A stretch of 64,000 nt of DNA from Nemertoderma westbladi (GCA_032718475.1 JAUCBJ010008575.1:1-64000); one strand, 5' to 3'. Shown: positions 1-11,499, numbered from the stretch's first letter. Notes: generated from the letters alone by a model not told the origin. A program made the numbers and translations.

Positions 1-222
1 AACTTCTACCTCGGGTCCGATGCAACTAATTACACACTACATGTATCCGGTTACCATGGTACTGCTGGTGACTCATTGACTTCCGTTCACAACGGTCATC
101 CGTTTTCCACCAAGGACAGCTTGAATCTAAATTATGGTGCGGGGGATGATGAAGGACCGCGTTGGAAATCATTTACTGGAAACAATCCGGCTTCTCAAGT
201 TGAAATGAAGATTTGGATTTAA
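1..222 (+). CDS. Fibrinogen-related domain protein, C-terminal part (5' truncated by window edge)
   Basis: The frame open from base 1 gives 73 residues ending at TAA 220-222. Fibrinogen C-terminal (FReD) hallmarks are visible in order: a YTLHVSGYHGTAGDSL stretch (residues 17-32), then HNG and FSTKD (about 35-44), and near the end a GPRWKSF...EMKIWI tail matching the usual DG-x-x-W...EMKIRP ending. FReD proteins are typically secreted lectin-like or immune recognition proteins (ficolins, tachylectins, mollusc FREPs). Oddity: FSTKD is followed almost directly by SLNLNYG. In the family a segment of roughly 25 residues lies there, holding the calcium-binding DxDND, the Cys-x(n)-Cys pair and the GAWWY motif. 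Because the genomic sequence is contiguous, the segment is absent from this copy, so it may be a variant or a decaying paralogue. The reading frame is otherwise intact. Upstream exons lie outside the window. The family call is confident; function is not known. Confidence 0.75.
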   Translation, partial: NFYLGSDATNYTLHVSGYHGTAGDSLTSVHNGHPFSTKDSLNLNYGAGDDEGPRWKSFTGNNPASQVEMKIWI

Positions 223-351
223 TGAAACTGTAAGTTTATAAAACTTACATTATATTAAATAATGTAAATGACATACAAACTGATATTTATAGTATATTAA
301 TATATTTATAAATTGTTAAATATGTATAAACACAGTATATCATCTACATGT
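223..351 (+). other. AT-rich 3' flank of the FReD coding region
   Basis: Sequence after the stop codon is strongly AT-rich and non-coding, with stops in all frames. An ATTAAA hexamer at 254-259, 32 bp after the stop, is a possible but weak polyadenylation signal. An AATAAA also occurs at 544-549, but that lies inside the transposon-like segment downstream. The TATATTTATA-type runs at about 295-325 are low complexity. Nothing else is recognisable. Confidence 0.4.
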
Positions 352-742
352 CAAGGGCCGGATTTAGAATGGTGGGTGGCCTGGGACCGGGTCAGTGGTG
401 GGGGGACTGGGCCTGAACTCTACTGTATGGTGTTTGCACATACGGCGCCGAACACTTCTCACAGACTATACTATACTGAAAGACACATTTTCTCTCGTTT
501 TCATTACCCTAACTTTTAATCTATTTATTGCAAATACCTTTCAAATAAACCTGAATGCAGATGTAAATATTTTAGTAGAGATGTGAATGTAAATGTTTCG
601 AAATTTCAGGAAATTTTCTATACATTTTCTGGAAATTTCCTATTTCATTAATGGGTGCACCAACTGGTGCGATCAAATATTGTGTGTGTGTGTGGGGGGG
701 GGGGGGGGGGGGGAGGTGCCACCCCCCATGAAACCGCCCCTG
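352..742. mobile_element. Probable non-autonomous hAT-like DNA transposon (MITE-type) remnant
   Basis: The left end at 352 reads CAAGGGCCGGATTTAGA and continues to a GGTGGGTGGCC stretch by about 381. The right end, read on the reverse strand from 742, begins CAGGGGCGGTTTCATGG and reaches GGGTGGCACC. The two align as imperfect inverted repeats of about 28 bp with two small gaps. CAGGGGCGG-type ends are typical of hAT-superfamily non-autonomous elements (known family pattern). The interior has no transposase; it is AT-rich from about 500 to 680, with a short direct repeat (TTTCAGGAAATTT 604-616, TTTCTGGAAATTT 626-638). No 8-bp target duplication is seen: the outside bases are CTACATGT on the left and GTATCGGA on the right. 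One end may have been replaced or the pairing may be chance. The right end abuts LINE coding sequence directly. Confidence 0.45.
681..713 (+). repeat. TG dinucleotide tract followed by a 20-base G homopolymer
   Basis: Alternating TG runs from 681 to 693 and is followed by an uninterrupted run of 20 G at 694-713. The tract sits just inside the right inverted repeat of the hAT-like element and accounts for the artificial glycine run in any forward frame here. The run length is likely to be unstable and prone to sequencing error. Confidence 0.9.
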
Positions 743-940
743 GTATCGGAGTCTGTGCTTACAGATATCCCCATTGGTGACATCTCTTGTGCTGAAATCA
801 ATACTGCAGCAAAGAGAATCAAGACCAATCGTGCCAGCGGAGTAGAGGTGGTGTCCCCCGTGAGGTCTTTAAAATTCCTGAATGTTTGGAGCTCATTCAC
901 CCCATTATCTTTATCATATCATATCTTTTACATATCCCAC
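743..940 (+). pseudogene. Non-LTR retrotransposon reverse transcriptase, N-terminal RT fragment (frameshifted)
   Basis: From 743 the frame reads VSESVLTDIPIGDISCAEI then NTAAKRIKTNRASGVE, the pattern just before and at the start of the RT domain in RTE/CR1/Jockey-like LINEs (an EI..AIK.LK...A.G.DG motif). At about 846 the homology moves to another frame, continuing GGVPREVFKIPECLELIHPI, which fits the G-(I/V)-P-x-EVFK step that follows. The jump implies a small indel (net loss of 1 base or gain of 2), so the ORF is broken. Homology fades after about 930-940. No endonuclease domain is seen upstream, where the hAT-like right end cuts in. The product would have been the polymerase of a LINE; this copy is dead. 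Confidence 0.6.
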
Positions 941-1233
941 CATCTTATGATACGATCTTATGGCGTCGGTACGCGCAATGTTCAGGGCGCGTTTCAATAC
1001 AGCAGCCTGTACCGGTACCGCTTTGGTCGTTTGGGATTCAGTCGCTAACGGGCCGCGATTCGACATGAACTTTCGAGGTCGTACCATATTCTCGACCGCT
1101 CTTTCTCTCGCTCGATATTCATACGGCCCTTCACTTCACCTCTTTTAGTTCGGGATGAGCGTTAACGAATGCTTTATCATATTCAGTATCTCAGCCAATA
1201 GCGTTTATCAAGTCATAGGTCTCAGTCTGATAA
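941..1233. other. Unassigned segment, left part CpG-rich, between two LINE fragments
   Basis: This stretch replaces the expected catalytic core of the reverse transcriptase. From about 960 to 1135 it is unusually rich in CpG (around 20 CpG in about 170 bp), unlike the AT-rich, CpG-poor flank and the satellite. A 62-codon frame from 960 matches no family I recognise. From about 1140 to 1233 the base composition returns to average, with no recognisable motif. It could be an inserted fragment of another element or a diverged filler after deletion. I cannot assign it. Confidence 0.35.
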
Positions 1234-1840
1234 GAATTTAAACAAAGGCTCCTCTGCTCATTTGAGCAGGTAGCTTCTAGTGTTGGTCTTTTTGTAAATT
1301 CCAAGAAGTCCAAAATCATGACAGTCAACCTAGACAGCCCTCAAAAAATGTACGATCGTAATGGCATAAGCTCTAAGAGTGGCTTTCTTGAACACGTGGA
1401 TGACTTCAGCTACTTGGGATCATGGATCAGAAAGACCTTTGGATACATGAGGGGAAGGCATGGGCAGCGTTAAATAGTCTGTCCATTTGGATTTCAATAA
1501 AACGGAACCTTAATTAAGGTTCGATTATTTTTTGCAGCAGTAGTACCAGTACTCTATGGGAGTCCATGCTGGGCTCTAACTGCTGAGGACACCAAATCTC
1601 TGGATGGCACATTCACAAGAATGCTGCACCGGGTTCATTGTGTCAAGTACAATGAACACATCTCCAATCAGACTCTATACAACATTGGACGCGTTCCATT
1701 AATCTCCCCTAACTTGACATTTGAACGGAACCGCCTCCGCTTTGCAGGACATTGCTTTCGCCGTGAGGACCAGCCAATGCATAATCTAGTGCTTTGGCGC
1801 CCTCATGGAGCGAATAAGCATGGTGGACAGCCCATGGCTT
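1234..1840 (+). pseudogene. Non-LTR retrotransposon ORF2 C-terminal region (frameshifted, 3' end replaced by satellite)
   Basis: Frame 1 from 1234 gives EFKQRLLCSFEQVASSVGLFVN then SKKSKIMTVN, the part of LINE RT that follows the YADD box (known pattern VGL.IN..KTK.M), and LEHVDDFSYLGSWI. Near 1445-1457 the homology moves to a second frame (AWAALNSLSIW at about 1458-1490). Near 1515 it returns to frame 1 with KVRLFFAAVVPVLYGSPCWALT. It then runs unbroken through TKSLDGTFTRMLHRV, NEHISNQTLY, NRLRFAGHCFRRED and LVLWRPHGANKHGGQPM. These match the conserved C-terminal block (LYG.E.W.LT ... RRLRFAGHC.R ... LVLW.P.HG...RGRP) of RTE-like LINEs. Two frameshifts plus the missing core mark a dead copy. 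The match ends at about 1833, where the usual RGRP-x-x-TYxD continuation is replaced by satellite. The exact clade is not certain. Confidence 0.8.
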
Positions 1841-1844
1841 TCTT

Positions 1845-2242
1845 GAGTCACACAAATGCTTTGTATAACAAAACCTACTGTCACATGGTTTAGAGAGTGA
1901 CACAAATGCTTTGTATAACAAAACCTACTGACACATGGTTTAGAGAGTGACACAAATGCGTTGTATAACAAAACCTACTGACAAATGGTTTAGAGAGTGA
2001 CACAAATGCTTTATATAACAAAACCTACTGACACATGGTTTAGAGAGTGACACAAATGCTTTGTATAACAAAACCTACTGACACATGGTTTAGAGAGTGA
2101 CACAAATGCTTTGTATAACACTGACACATGGTTTAGAGAGTTACACAAATGCTTTGTATAACAAAACCTACTGACACATGGTTTAGAGAGTGAAACAAAT
2201 GCTTTGTATAACAAAACCTACTGACACATGGTTTAGAGAGTG
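1845..2242 (+). repeat. Block duplicated at 4463-4860 (offset 2618)
   Basis: The first eight units of the array reappear at 4463-4860 with the same rare markers in the same order: ACAAATGG for ACACATGG, CTTTATATAAC for CTTTGTATAAC, a unit shortened to GTATAACACTGACAC, and a unit starting GAGTTACAC. Differences are confined to the first units. The two copies diverge at 2243/4861. Sharing of four private variants makes independent origin very unlikely. Confidence 0.85.
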
Positions 2243-5200
2243 ATGACACCAATGCTTTGTATAACAAAACCTACTGACACATGGTTTAGAGAGTGAAACA
2301 AATGCGTTGTATAACAAAACCTACTGACACATGGTTTAGAGAGTGACACAAATGCGTTGTATAACAAAACCTACTGACCCATGGTTTAGAGAGTGATGAC
2401 ACCAATGCTTTGTATAACAAAACCTACTGACACATGGTTTAGAGAGTGAAACAAATGCGTTGTATAACAAAACCTACTGACACATGGTTTAGAGAGTGAC
2501 ACAAATGCTTTGTATAACAAAACCTACTGACACATGGTTTAGAGAGTCACACAAATGCTTTGTATAACAAAACCTACTGACACATGGTTTAGAGAGTGAT
2601 GACACCAATGCTTTGTATAACAAAACCTACTGACACATGGTTTAGAGAGTGGTGACACAAATGCTTTGTATAACAAAACCTACTGACACATGGTTTAGAG
2701 AGTCACACAAATGCTTTGTATAACAAAACCTACTGACACATGGTTTAGAGAGTGGTGACACAAATGCTTTGTATAACAAAACCTACTGACACATGGTTTA
2801 GAGAGAGGTCACACAAATGCGTTGTATAACAAAACCTACTGACACATGGTTTAGAGAGTGGTGACACCAATGCTTTGTATAACAAAACCTACTGACACAT
2901 GGTTTAGAGAGTGGTGACACCAATGCTTTGTATAACAAAACCTACTGACACATGGTTTAGAGAGTGATGACACCAATGCTTTGTATAACAAAACCTACTG
3001 ACACATGGTTTAGAGAGTGGTGACACCAATGCTTTGTATAACAAAACCTACTGACACATGGTTTAGAGAGTGGTGACACCAATGCTTTGTATAACAAAAC
3101 CTACTGACACATGGTTTAGAGAGTGGTGACACCAATGCTTTGTATAACAAAACCTACTGACACATGGTTTATAGAGTGACACAAATGCTTTGTATAACAA
3201 AACCTACTGACACATGGTTTAGAGAGTGGTGACACCAATGCTTTGTATAACAAAACCTACTGACACATGGTTTAGAGAGTCACACAAATGCTTTGTATAA
3301 CAAAACCTACTGACACATGGTTTAGAGAGTGATGACACCAATGCTTTGTATAACAAAACCTACTGACACATGGTTTAGAGAGTGGTGACACCAATGCTTT
3401 GTATAACAAAACATACTGACACATGGTTTAGAGAGTCACACAAATGCTTTGTATAACAAAACCTACTGACACATGGTTTAGAGAGTGATGACACCAATGC
3501 TTTGTATAACAAAACCTACTGACACATGGTTTAGAGAGTGGTGACACCAATGCTTTGTATAACAAAACCTACTGACACATGGTTTAGAGAGTCACACCAA
3601 TGCTTTGTATAACAAAACCTACTGACACATGGTTTAGAGAGTGGTGACACCAATGCTTTGTATAACAAAACCTACTGACACATGGTTTAGAGAGTCACAC
3701 AAATGCTTTGTATAACAAAACCTACTGACACATGGTTTAGAGAGTGATGACACCAATGCTTTGTATAACAAAACCTACTGACACATGGTTTAGAGAGTGG
3801 TGACACCAATGCTTTGTATAACAAAACCTACTGACACATGGTTTAGAGAGTGGTGACACCAATGCTTTGTATAACAAAACCTACTGACACATGGTTTAGA
3901 GAGTCACACAAATGCTTTGTATAACAAAACCTACTGACACATGGTTTAGAGAGTGATGACACCAATGCTTTGTATAACAAAACCTACTGACACATGGTTT
4001 AGAGAGTGGTGACACCAATGCTTTGTATAACAAAACCTACAGACACATGATTTAGAGAGTGACACAAATGCTTTGTATAACAAAACCTACTGACACATGG
4101 TTTAGAGAGTGGTGACACCAATGCTTTGTATAACAAAACCTACTGACACATGGTTTAGAGAGTGACACAAATGCTTTGTATAACAAAACCTACTGACACA
4201 TGGTTTAGAGAGTGACACAAATGCTTTGTATAACAAAACCTACAGACACATGGTTTAGAGAGTGACACAAATGCTTTGTATAACAAAACCTACTGACACA
4301 TGGTTTAGAGAGTGACACAAATGCTTTGTATAACAAAACCTACAGACACATGGTTTAGAGAGTGACACAAATGCTTTGTATAACAAAACCTACAGACACA
4401 TGGTTTAGAGAGTGACACAAATGCTTTGTATAACAAAACCTACTGACACATGGTTTAGAGAGTGGTGACACCAATGCTTTGTATAACAAAACCTACTGAC
4501 ACATGGTTTAGAGAGTGACACAAATGCGTTGTATAACAAAACCTACTGACACATGGTTTAGAGAGTGACACAAATGCGTTGTATAACAAAACCTACTGAC
4601 AAATGGTTTAGAGAGTGACACAAATGCTTTATATAACAAAACCTACTGACACATGGTTTAGAGAGTGACACAAATGCTTTGTATAACAAAACCTACTGAC
4701 ACATGGTTTAGAGAGTGACACAAATGCTTTGTATAACACTGACACATGGTTTAGAGAGTTACACAAATGCTTTGTATAACAAAACCTACTGACACATGGT
4801 TTAGAGAGTGAAACAAATGCTTTGTATAACAAAACCTACTGACACATGGTTTAGAGAGTGACACAAATGCTTTGTATAACAAAACCTACTGACACATGGT
4901 TTAGAGAGTGAAACAAATGCTTTGTATAACAAAACCTACTGACACATGGTTTAGAGAGTGATGACACCAATGCTTTGTATAACAAAACCTACTGACACAT
5001 GGTTTAGAGAGTGGTGACACCAATGCTTTGTATAACAAAACCTACTGACACATGGTTTAGAGAGTGAAACAAATGCTTTGTATAACAAAACCTACTGACA
5101 CATGGTTTAGAGAGTGGTGACACCAATGCTTTGTATAACAAAACCTACTGACACATGGTTTAGAGAGTGGTGACACCAATGCTTTGTATAACAAAACCTA

Positions 5201-8200
5201 CTGACACATGGTTTAGAGAGTGGTGACACCAATGCTTTGTATAACAAAACCTACTGACACATGGTTTAGAGAGTGACACAAATGCTTTGTATAACAAAAC
5301 CTACTGACACATGGTTTAGAGAGTGGTGACACCAATGCTTTGTATAACAAAACCTACTGACACATGGTTTAGAGAGTGACACAAATTCGTTGTATAACAA
5401 AACCTACTGACACATGGTTTAGAGAGTGAAACAAATGCTTTGTATAACAAAACCTACTGACACATGGTTTAGAGAGTGATGACACCAATGCTTTGTATAA
5501 CAAAACCTACTGACACATGGTTTAGAGAGTGGTGACACCAATGCTTTGTATAACAAAACCTACTGACACATGGTTTAGAGAGTGAAACAAATGCTTTGTA
5601 TAACAAAACCTACTGACACATGGTTTAGAGAGTGGTGACACCAATGCTTTGTATAACAAAACCTACTGACACATGGTTTAGAGAGTGGTGACACCAATGC
5701 TTTGTATAACAAAACCTACTGACACATGGTTTAGAGAGTGGTGACACCAATGCTTTGTATAACAAAACCTACTGACACATGGTTTAGAGAGTGGTGACAC
5801 CAATGCTTTGTATAACAAAACCTACTGACACATGGTTTAGAGAGTGGTGACACCAATGCTTTGTATAACAAAACCTACTGACACATGGTTTAGAGAGTGA
5901 CACAAATGCTTTGTATAACAAAACCTACTGACACATGGTTTAGAGAGTGGTGACACCAATGCTTTGTATAAAAAAACCTACTGACACATGGTTTAGAGAG
6001 TGGTGACACCAATGCTTTGTATAACAAAACCTACTGACACATGGTTTAGAGAGTGGTGACACCAATGCTTTGTATAACAAAACCTACTGACACATGGTTT
6101 AGAGAGTGGTGACACCAATGCTTTGTATAACAAAACCTACTGACACATGGTTTAGAGAGTGGTGACACCAATGCTTTGTATAACAAAACCTACTGACACA
6201 TGGTTTAGAGAGTGGTGACACCAATGCTTTGTATAACAAAACCTACTGACACATGGTTTAGAGAGTGACACAAATGCTTTGTATAACAAAACCTACTGAC
6301 ACATGGTTTAGAGAGTGACACAAATGCTTTGTATAACAAAACCTACTGACACATGGTTTAGAGAGTGAAACAAATGCTTTGTATAACAAAACCTACTGAC
6401 ACATGGTTTAGAGAGTGAAACAAATGCTTTGTATAACAAAACCTACTGACACATGGTTTAGAGAGTGGTGACACCAATGCTTTGTATAACAAAACCTACT
6501 GACACATGGTTTATAGAGTGACACAAATGCTTTGTATAACAAAACCTACAGACACATGGTTTAGAGAGTGACACAAATGCTTTGTATAACAAAACCTACT
6601 GACACATGGTTTAGAGAGTGACACAAATGCTTTGTATAACAAAACCTACTGACACATGGTTTATAGAGTGAAACAAATGCTTTGTATAACAAAACCTACT
6701 GACACATGGTTTAGAGAGTGAAACAAATGCTTTGTATAACAAAACCTACTGACACATGGTTTAGAGAGTGGTGACACCAATGCTTTGTATAACAAAACCT
6801 ACTGACACATGGTTTAGAGAGTGACACAAATGCGTTGTATAACAAAACCTACTGACACATGGTTTAGAGAGTGAAACAAATGCTTTGTATAACAAAACCT
6901 ACTGACACATGGTTTAGAGAGTGGTGACACCAATGCTTTGTATAACAAAACCTACTGACACATGGTTTAGAGAGTGACACAAATGCGTTGTATAACAAAA
7001 CCTACTGACACATGGTTTAGAGAGTGAAACAAATGCTTTGTATAACAAAACCTACTGACACATGGTTTATAGAGTGAAACAAATGCTTTGTATAACAAAA
7101 CCTACTGACACATGGTTTAGAGAGTGAAACAAATGCTTTGTATAACAAAACCTACTGACACATGGTTTAGAGAGTGGTGACACCAATGCTTTGTATAACA
7201 AAACCTACTGACACATGGTTTAGAGAGTGACACAAATGCTTTGTATAACAAAACCTACTGACACATGGTTTAGAGAGTGATGACACCAATGCTTTGTATA
7301 ACAAAACCTACTGACACATGGTTTAGAGAGTGATGACACCAATGCTTTGTATAACAAAACCTACTGACACATGGTTTAGAGAGTGAAACAAATGCTTTGT
7401 ATAACAAAACCTACTGACACATGGTTTAGAGAGTCACACAAATGCTTTGTATAACAAAACCTACTGACACATGGTTTAGAGAGTGAAACAAATGCTTTGT
7501 ATAACAAAACCTACTGACACATGGTTTAGAGAGTGGTGACACCAATGCTTTGTATAACAAAACCTACTGACACATGGTTTAGAGAGTGAAACAAATGCGT
7601 TGTATAACAAAACCTACTGACACATGGTTTAGAGAGTGACACAAATGCTTTGTATAACAAAACCTACTGACACATGGTTTAGAGAGTGACACAAATGCTT
7701 TGTATAACAAAACCTACTGACACATGGTTTAGAGAGTGATGACACCAATGCTTTGTATAACAAAACCTACTGACACATGGTTTAGAGAGTGGTGACACCA
7801 ATGCTTTGTATAACAAAACCTACTGACACATGGTTTAGATAGTGACACCAATGCTCTGTATAACAAAACCTACTGACACATGGTTTAGAGAGTGGTGACA
7901 CCAATGCTTTGTATAACAAAACCTACAGACACATGGTTTAGAGAGTGACACAAATGCTTTGTATAACAAAACCTACTGACACATGGTTTAGAGAGTGAAA
8001 CAAATGCTTTGTATAACAAAACCTACTGACACATGGTTTAGAGAGTGGTGACACCAATGCTTTGTATAACAAAACCTACAGACACATGGTTTAGAGAGTG
8101 AAACAAATGCTTTGTATAACAAAACCTACTGACACATGGTTTAGAGAGTGGTGACACCAATGCGTTGTATAACAAAACCTACTGACACATGGTTTAGAGA

Positions 8201-10720
8201 GTGACACAAATGCTTTGTATAACAAAACCTACTGACACATGGTTTAGAGAGTGAAACAAATGCTTTGTATAACAAAACCTACAGACACATGGTTTAGAGA
8301 GTGATGACACCAATGCTTTGTATAACAAAACCTACTGACACATGGTTTAGAGAGTGGTGACACCAATGCTTTGTATAACAAAACCTACTGACACATGGTT
8401 TAGAGAGTGGTGACACCAATGCTTTGTATAACAAAACCTACTGACACATGGTTTAGAGAGTCACACAAATGCGTTGTATAACAAAACCTACTGACACATG
8501 GTTTAGAGAGTGAAACAAATGCTTTGTATAACAAAACCTACAGACACATGGTTTAGAGAGTGATGACACCAATGCTTTGTATAACAAAACCTACTGACAC
8601 ATGGTTTAGAGAGTGGTGACACCAATGCTTTGTATAACAAAACCTACTGACACATGGTTTAGAGAGTGGTGACACCAATGCTTTGTATAACAAAACCTAC
8701 TGACACATGGTTTAGAGAGTCACACAAATGCTTTGTATAACAAAACCTACTGACACATGGTTTAGAGAGTGGTGACACCAATGCTTTGTATAACAAAACC
8801 TACTGACACATGGTTTAGAGAGTGGTGACACCAATGCTTTGTATAACAAAACCTACAGACACATGGTTTAGAGAGAGGTCACACAAATGCGTTGTATAAA
8901 AAAACCTACTGACACATGGTTTAGAGAGTGACACAAATGCTTTGTATAACAAAACCTACTGACACATGGTTTAGATAGTGGTGACACCAATGCGTTGTAT
9001 AACAAAACCTACTGACACATGGTTTAGAGAGTGAAACAAATGCTTTGTATAACAAAACCTACTGACACATGGTTTAGAGAGTGAAACAAATGCTTTGTAT
9101 AACAAAACCTACAGACACATGGTTTAGAGAGTGGTGACACCAATGCTTTGTATAACAAAACCTACTGACACATGGTTTAGAGAGTGACACAAATGCTTTG
9201 TATAACAAAACCTACTGACACATGGTTTAGAGAGTGAAACAAATGCTTTGTATAACAAAACCTACAGACACATGGTTTAGAGAGTGACACAAATGCTTTG
9301 TATAACAAAACCTACTGACACATGGTTTAGAGAGTGAAACAAATGCTTTGTATAACAAAACCTACAGACACATGGTTTAGAGAGTGACACAAATGCTTTG
9401 TATAACAAAACCTACTGACACATGGTTTAGAGAGTGATGACACCAATGCTTTGTATAACAAAACCTACAGACACATGGTTTAGAGAGTGAAACAAATGCT
9501 TTGTATAACAAAACCTACTGACACATGGTTTAGAGAGTGGTGACACCAATGCTTTGTATAACAAAACCTACAGACACATGGTTTAGAGAGTGAAACAAAT
9601 GCTTTGTATAACAAAACCTACTGACACATGGTTTAGAGAGTGGTGACACCAATGCTTTGTATAACAAAACCTACTGACACATGGTTTAGAGAGAGGTCAC
9701 ACAAATGCGTTGTATAACAAAACCTACTGACACATGGTTTAGAGAGTGACACAAATGCTTTGTATAACAAAACCTACTGACACATGGTTTAGAGAGTGAT
9801 GACACCAATGCTTTGTATAACAAAACCTACTGACACATGGTTTAGAGAGTGGTGACACCAATGCTTTGTATAACAAAACCTACTGACACATGGTTTAGAG
9901 AGAGGTCACACAAATGCGTTGTATAACAAAACCTACTGACACATGGTTTAGAGAGTGAAACAAATGCTTTGTATAACAAAACCTACAGACACATGGTTTA
10001 GAGAGTGATGACACCAATGCTTTGTATAACAAAACCTACTGACACATGGTTTAGAGAGTGGTGACACCAATGCTTTGTATAACAAAACCTACTGACACAT
10101 GGTTTAGAGAGAGGTCACACAAATGCGTTGTATAACAAAACCTACTGACACATGGTTTAGAGAGTGACACAAATGCTTTGTATAACAAAACCTACTGACA
10201 CATGGTTTAGAGAGTGACACAAATGCTTTGTATAACAAAACCTACCGACACATGGTTTAGAGAGTGACACAAATGCTTTGTATAACAAAACCTACTGACA
10301 CATGGTTTAGAGAGTGGTGAGACCAATGCTTTGTATAACAAAACCTACTGACACATGGTTTAGAGAGTGACACAAATGCTTTGTATAACAAAACCTACCG
10401 ACACATGGTTTAGAGAGTGACACAAATGCTTTGTATAACAAAACCTACTGACACATGGTTTAGAGAGTGGTGACACCAATGCTTTGTATAACAAAACCTA
10501 CTGACACATGGTTTAGAGAGTGACACAAATGCTTTGTATAACAAAACCTACCGACACATGGTTTAGAGAGTGACACAAATGCTTTGTATAACAAAACCTA
10601 CTGACACATGGTTTAGAGAGTGGTGACACCAATGCTTTGTATAACAAAACCTACTGACACATGGTTTAGAGAGTGACACAAATGCTTTGTATAACAAAAC
10701 CTACTGACACATGGTTTAGA

Positions 10721-10770
10721 GAGTGACACAAATGCTTTGTATAACAAAACCTACTGACACATGGTTTAGA
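10721..10770 (+). repeat. Reference copy of the 50-bp satellite unit
   Basis: This is a consensus copy of the short unit. TGACACA occurs twice in it, at unit positions 4-10 and 35-41, giving spacings of 31 and 19 bp. Between the two, TTTGT-ATA-ACAAA (unit positions 16-28) is a 5-bp inverted repeat with a 3-base loop. Copies with ATGCGTTG instead of ATGCTTTG shorten that dyad to 4 bp. Confidence 0.9.
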
Positions 10771-10920
10771 GAGTGACACAAATGCTTTGTATAACAAAAC
10801 CTACTGACACATGGTTTAGAGAGTGACACAAATGCTTTGTATAACAAAACCTACCGACACATGGTTTAGAGAGTGACACAAATGCTTTGTATAACAAAAC
10901 CTACTGACACATGGTTTAGA

Positions 10921-10973
10921 GAGTGGTGACACCAATGCTTTGTATAACAAAACCTACTGACACATGGTTTAGA
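10921..10973 (+). repeat. Reference copy of the 53-bp GTGGTGACACC unit type
   Basis: This second form of the 53-bp unit begins GAGTGGTGACACCAATG and otherwise matches the 50-bp consensus. It is frequent throughout the array, commonly one per two to four 50-bp units. Together with the GTGATGACACC form it makes up the long-unit class. Confidence 0.9.
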
Positions 10974-11499
10974 GAGTGACACAAATGCTTTGTATAACAA
11001 AACCTACCGACACATGGTTTAGAGAGTGACACAAATGCTTTGTATAACAAAACCTACTGACACATGGTTTAGAGAGTGGTGACACCAATGCTTTGTATAA
11101 CAAAACCTACTGACACATGGTTTAGAGAGTGACACAAATGCTTTGTATAACAAAACCTACTGACACATGGTTTAGAGAGTGGTGACACCAATGCTTTGTA
11201 TAACAAAACCTACTGACACATGGTTTAGAGAGTGACACAAATGCTTTGTATAACAAAACCTACTGACACATGGTTTAGAGAGTGGTGACACCAATGCTTT
11301 GTATAACAAAACCTACTGACACATGGTTTAGAGAGTGACACAAATGCTTTGTATAACAAAACCTACCGACACATGGTTTAGAGAGTGACACAAATGCTTT
11401 GTATAACAAAACCTACTGACACATGGTTTAGAGAGTGACACAAATGCTTTGTATAACAAAACCTACCGACACATGGTTTAGAGAGTGACACAAATGCTT

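Noticed and set aside
673-900. Reverse-strand 75-codon frame with a proline run
   Set aside because: It is antisense to the LINE fragment and the G/C tract, with no family resemblance.
593-1048. A single 151-codon forward gene with a glycine run
   Set aside because: The glycines come from the G homopolymer at 694-713. The frame joins transposon sequence, a homopolymer and a LINE fragment, with the LINE homology leaving the frame near 846.
960-1148. 62-codon forward frame in the CpG-rich segment
   Set aside because: No recognisable domain. CpG-rich sequence has fewer chance stops, so a frame this short is not evidence of a gene.
1621-1893. A 90-codon independent gene starting at an internal ATG
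   Set aside because: The ATG is an internal methionine of the LINE C-terminal block (FTRMLHRV). Homology continues upstream in the same frame, and the frame ends in the satellite.
2011-2214. Reverse-strand reading frames of 60-80 codons (MLYKAFVSLSKPCVSRFCYTKHLCHS type), repeated many times in the array
   Set aside because: They are the satellite read on the other strand. A 50-bp unit shifts the frame each time, so the three translations follow each other in a cycle until the VTL-stop version of the unit. Length depends only on unit order; there is no start context, domain or codon bias.
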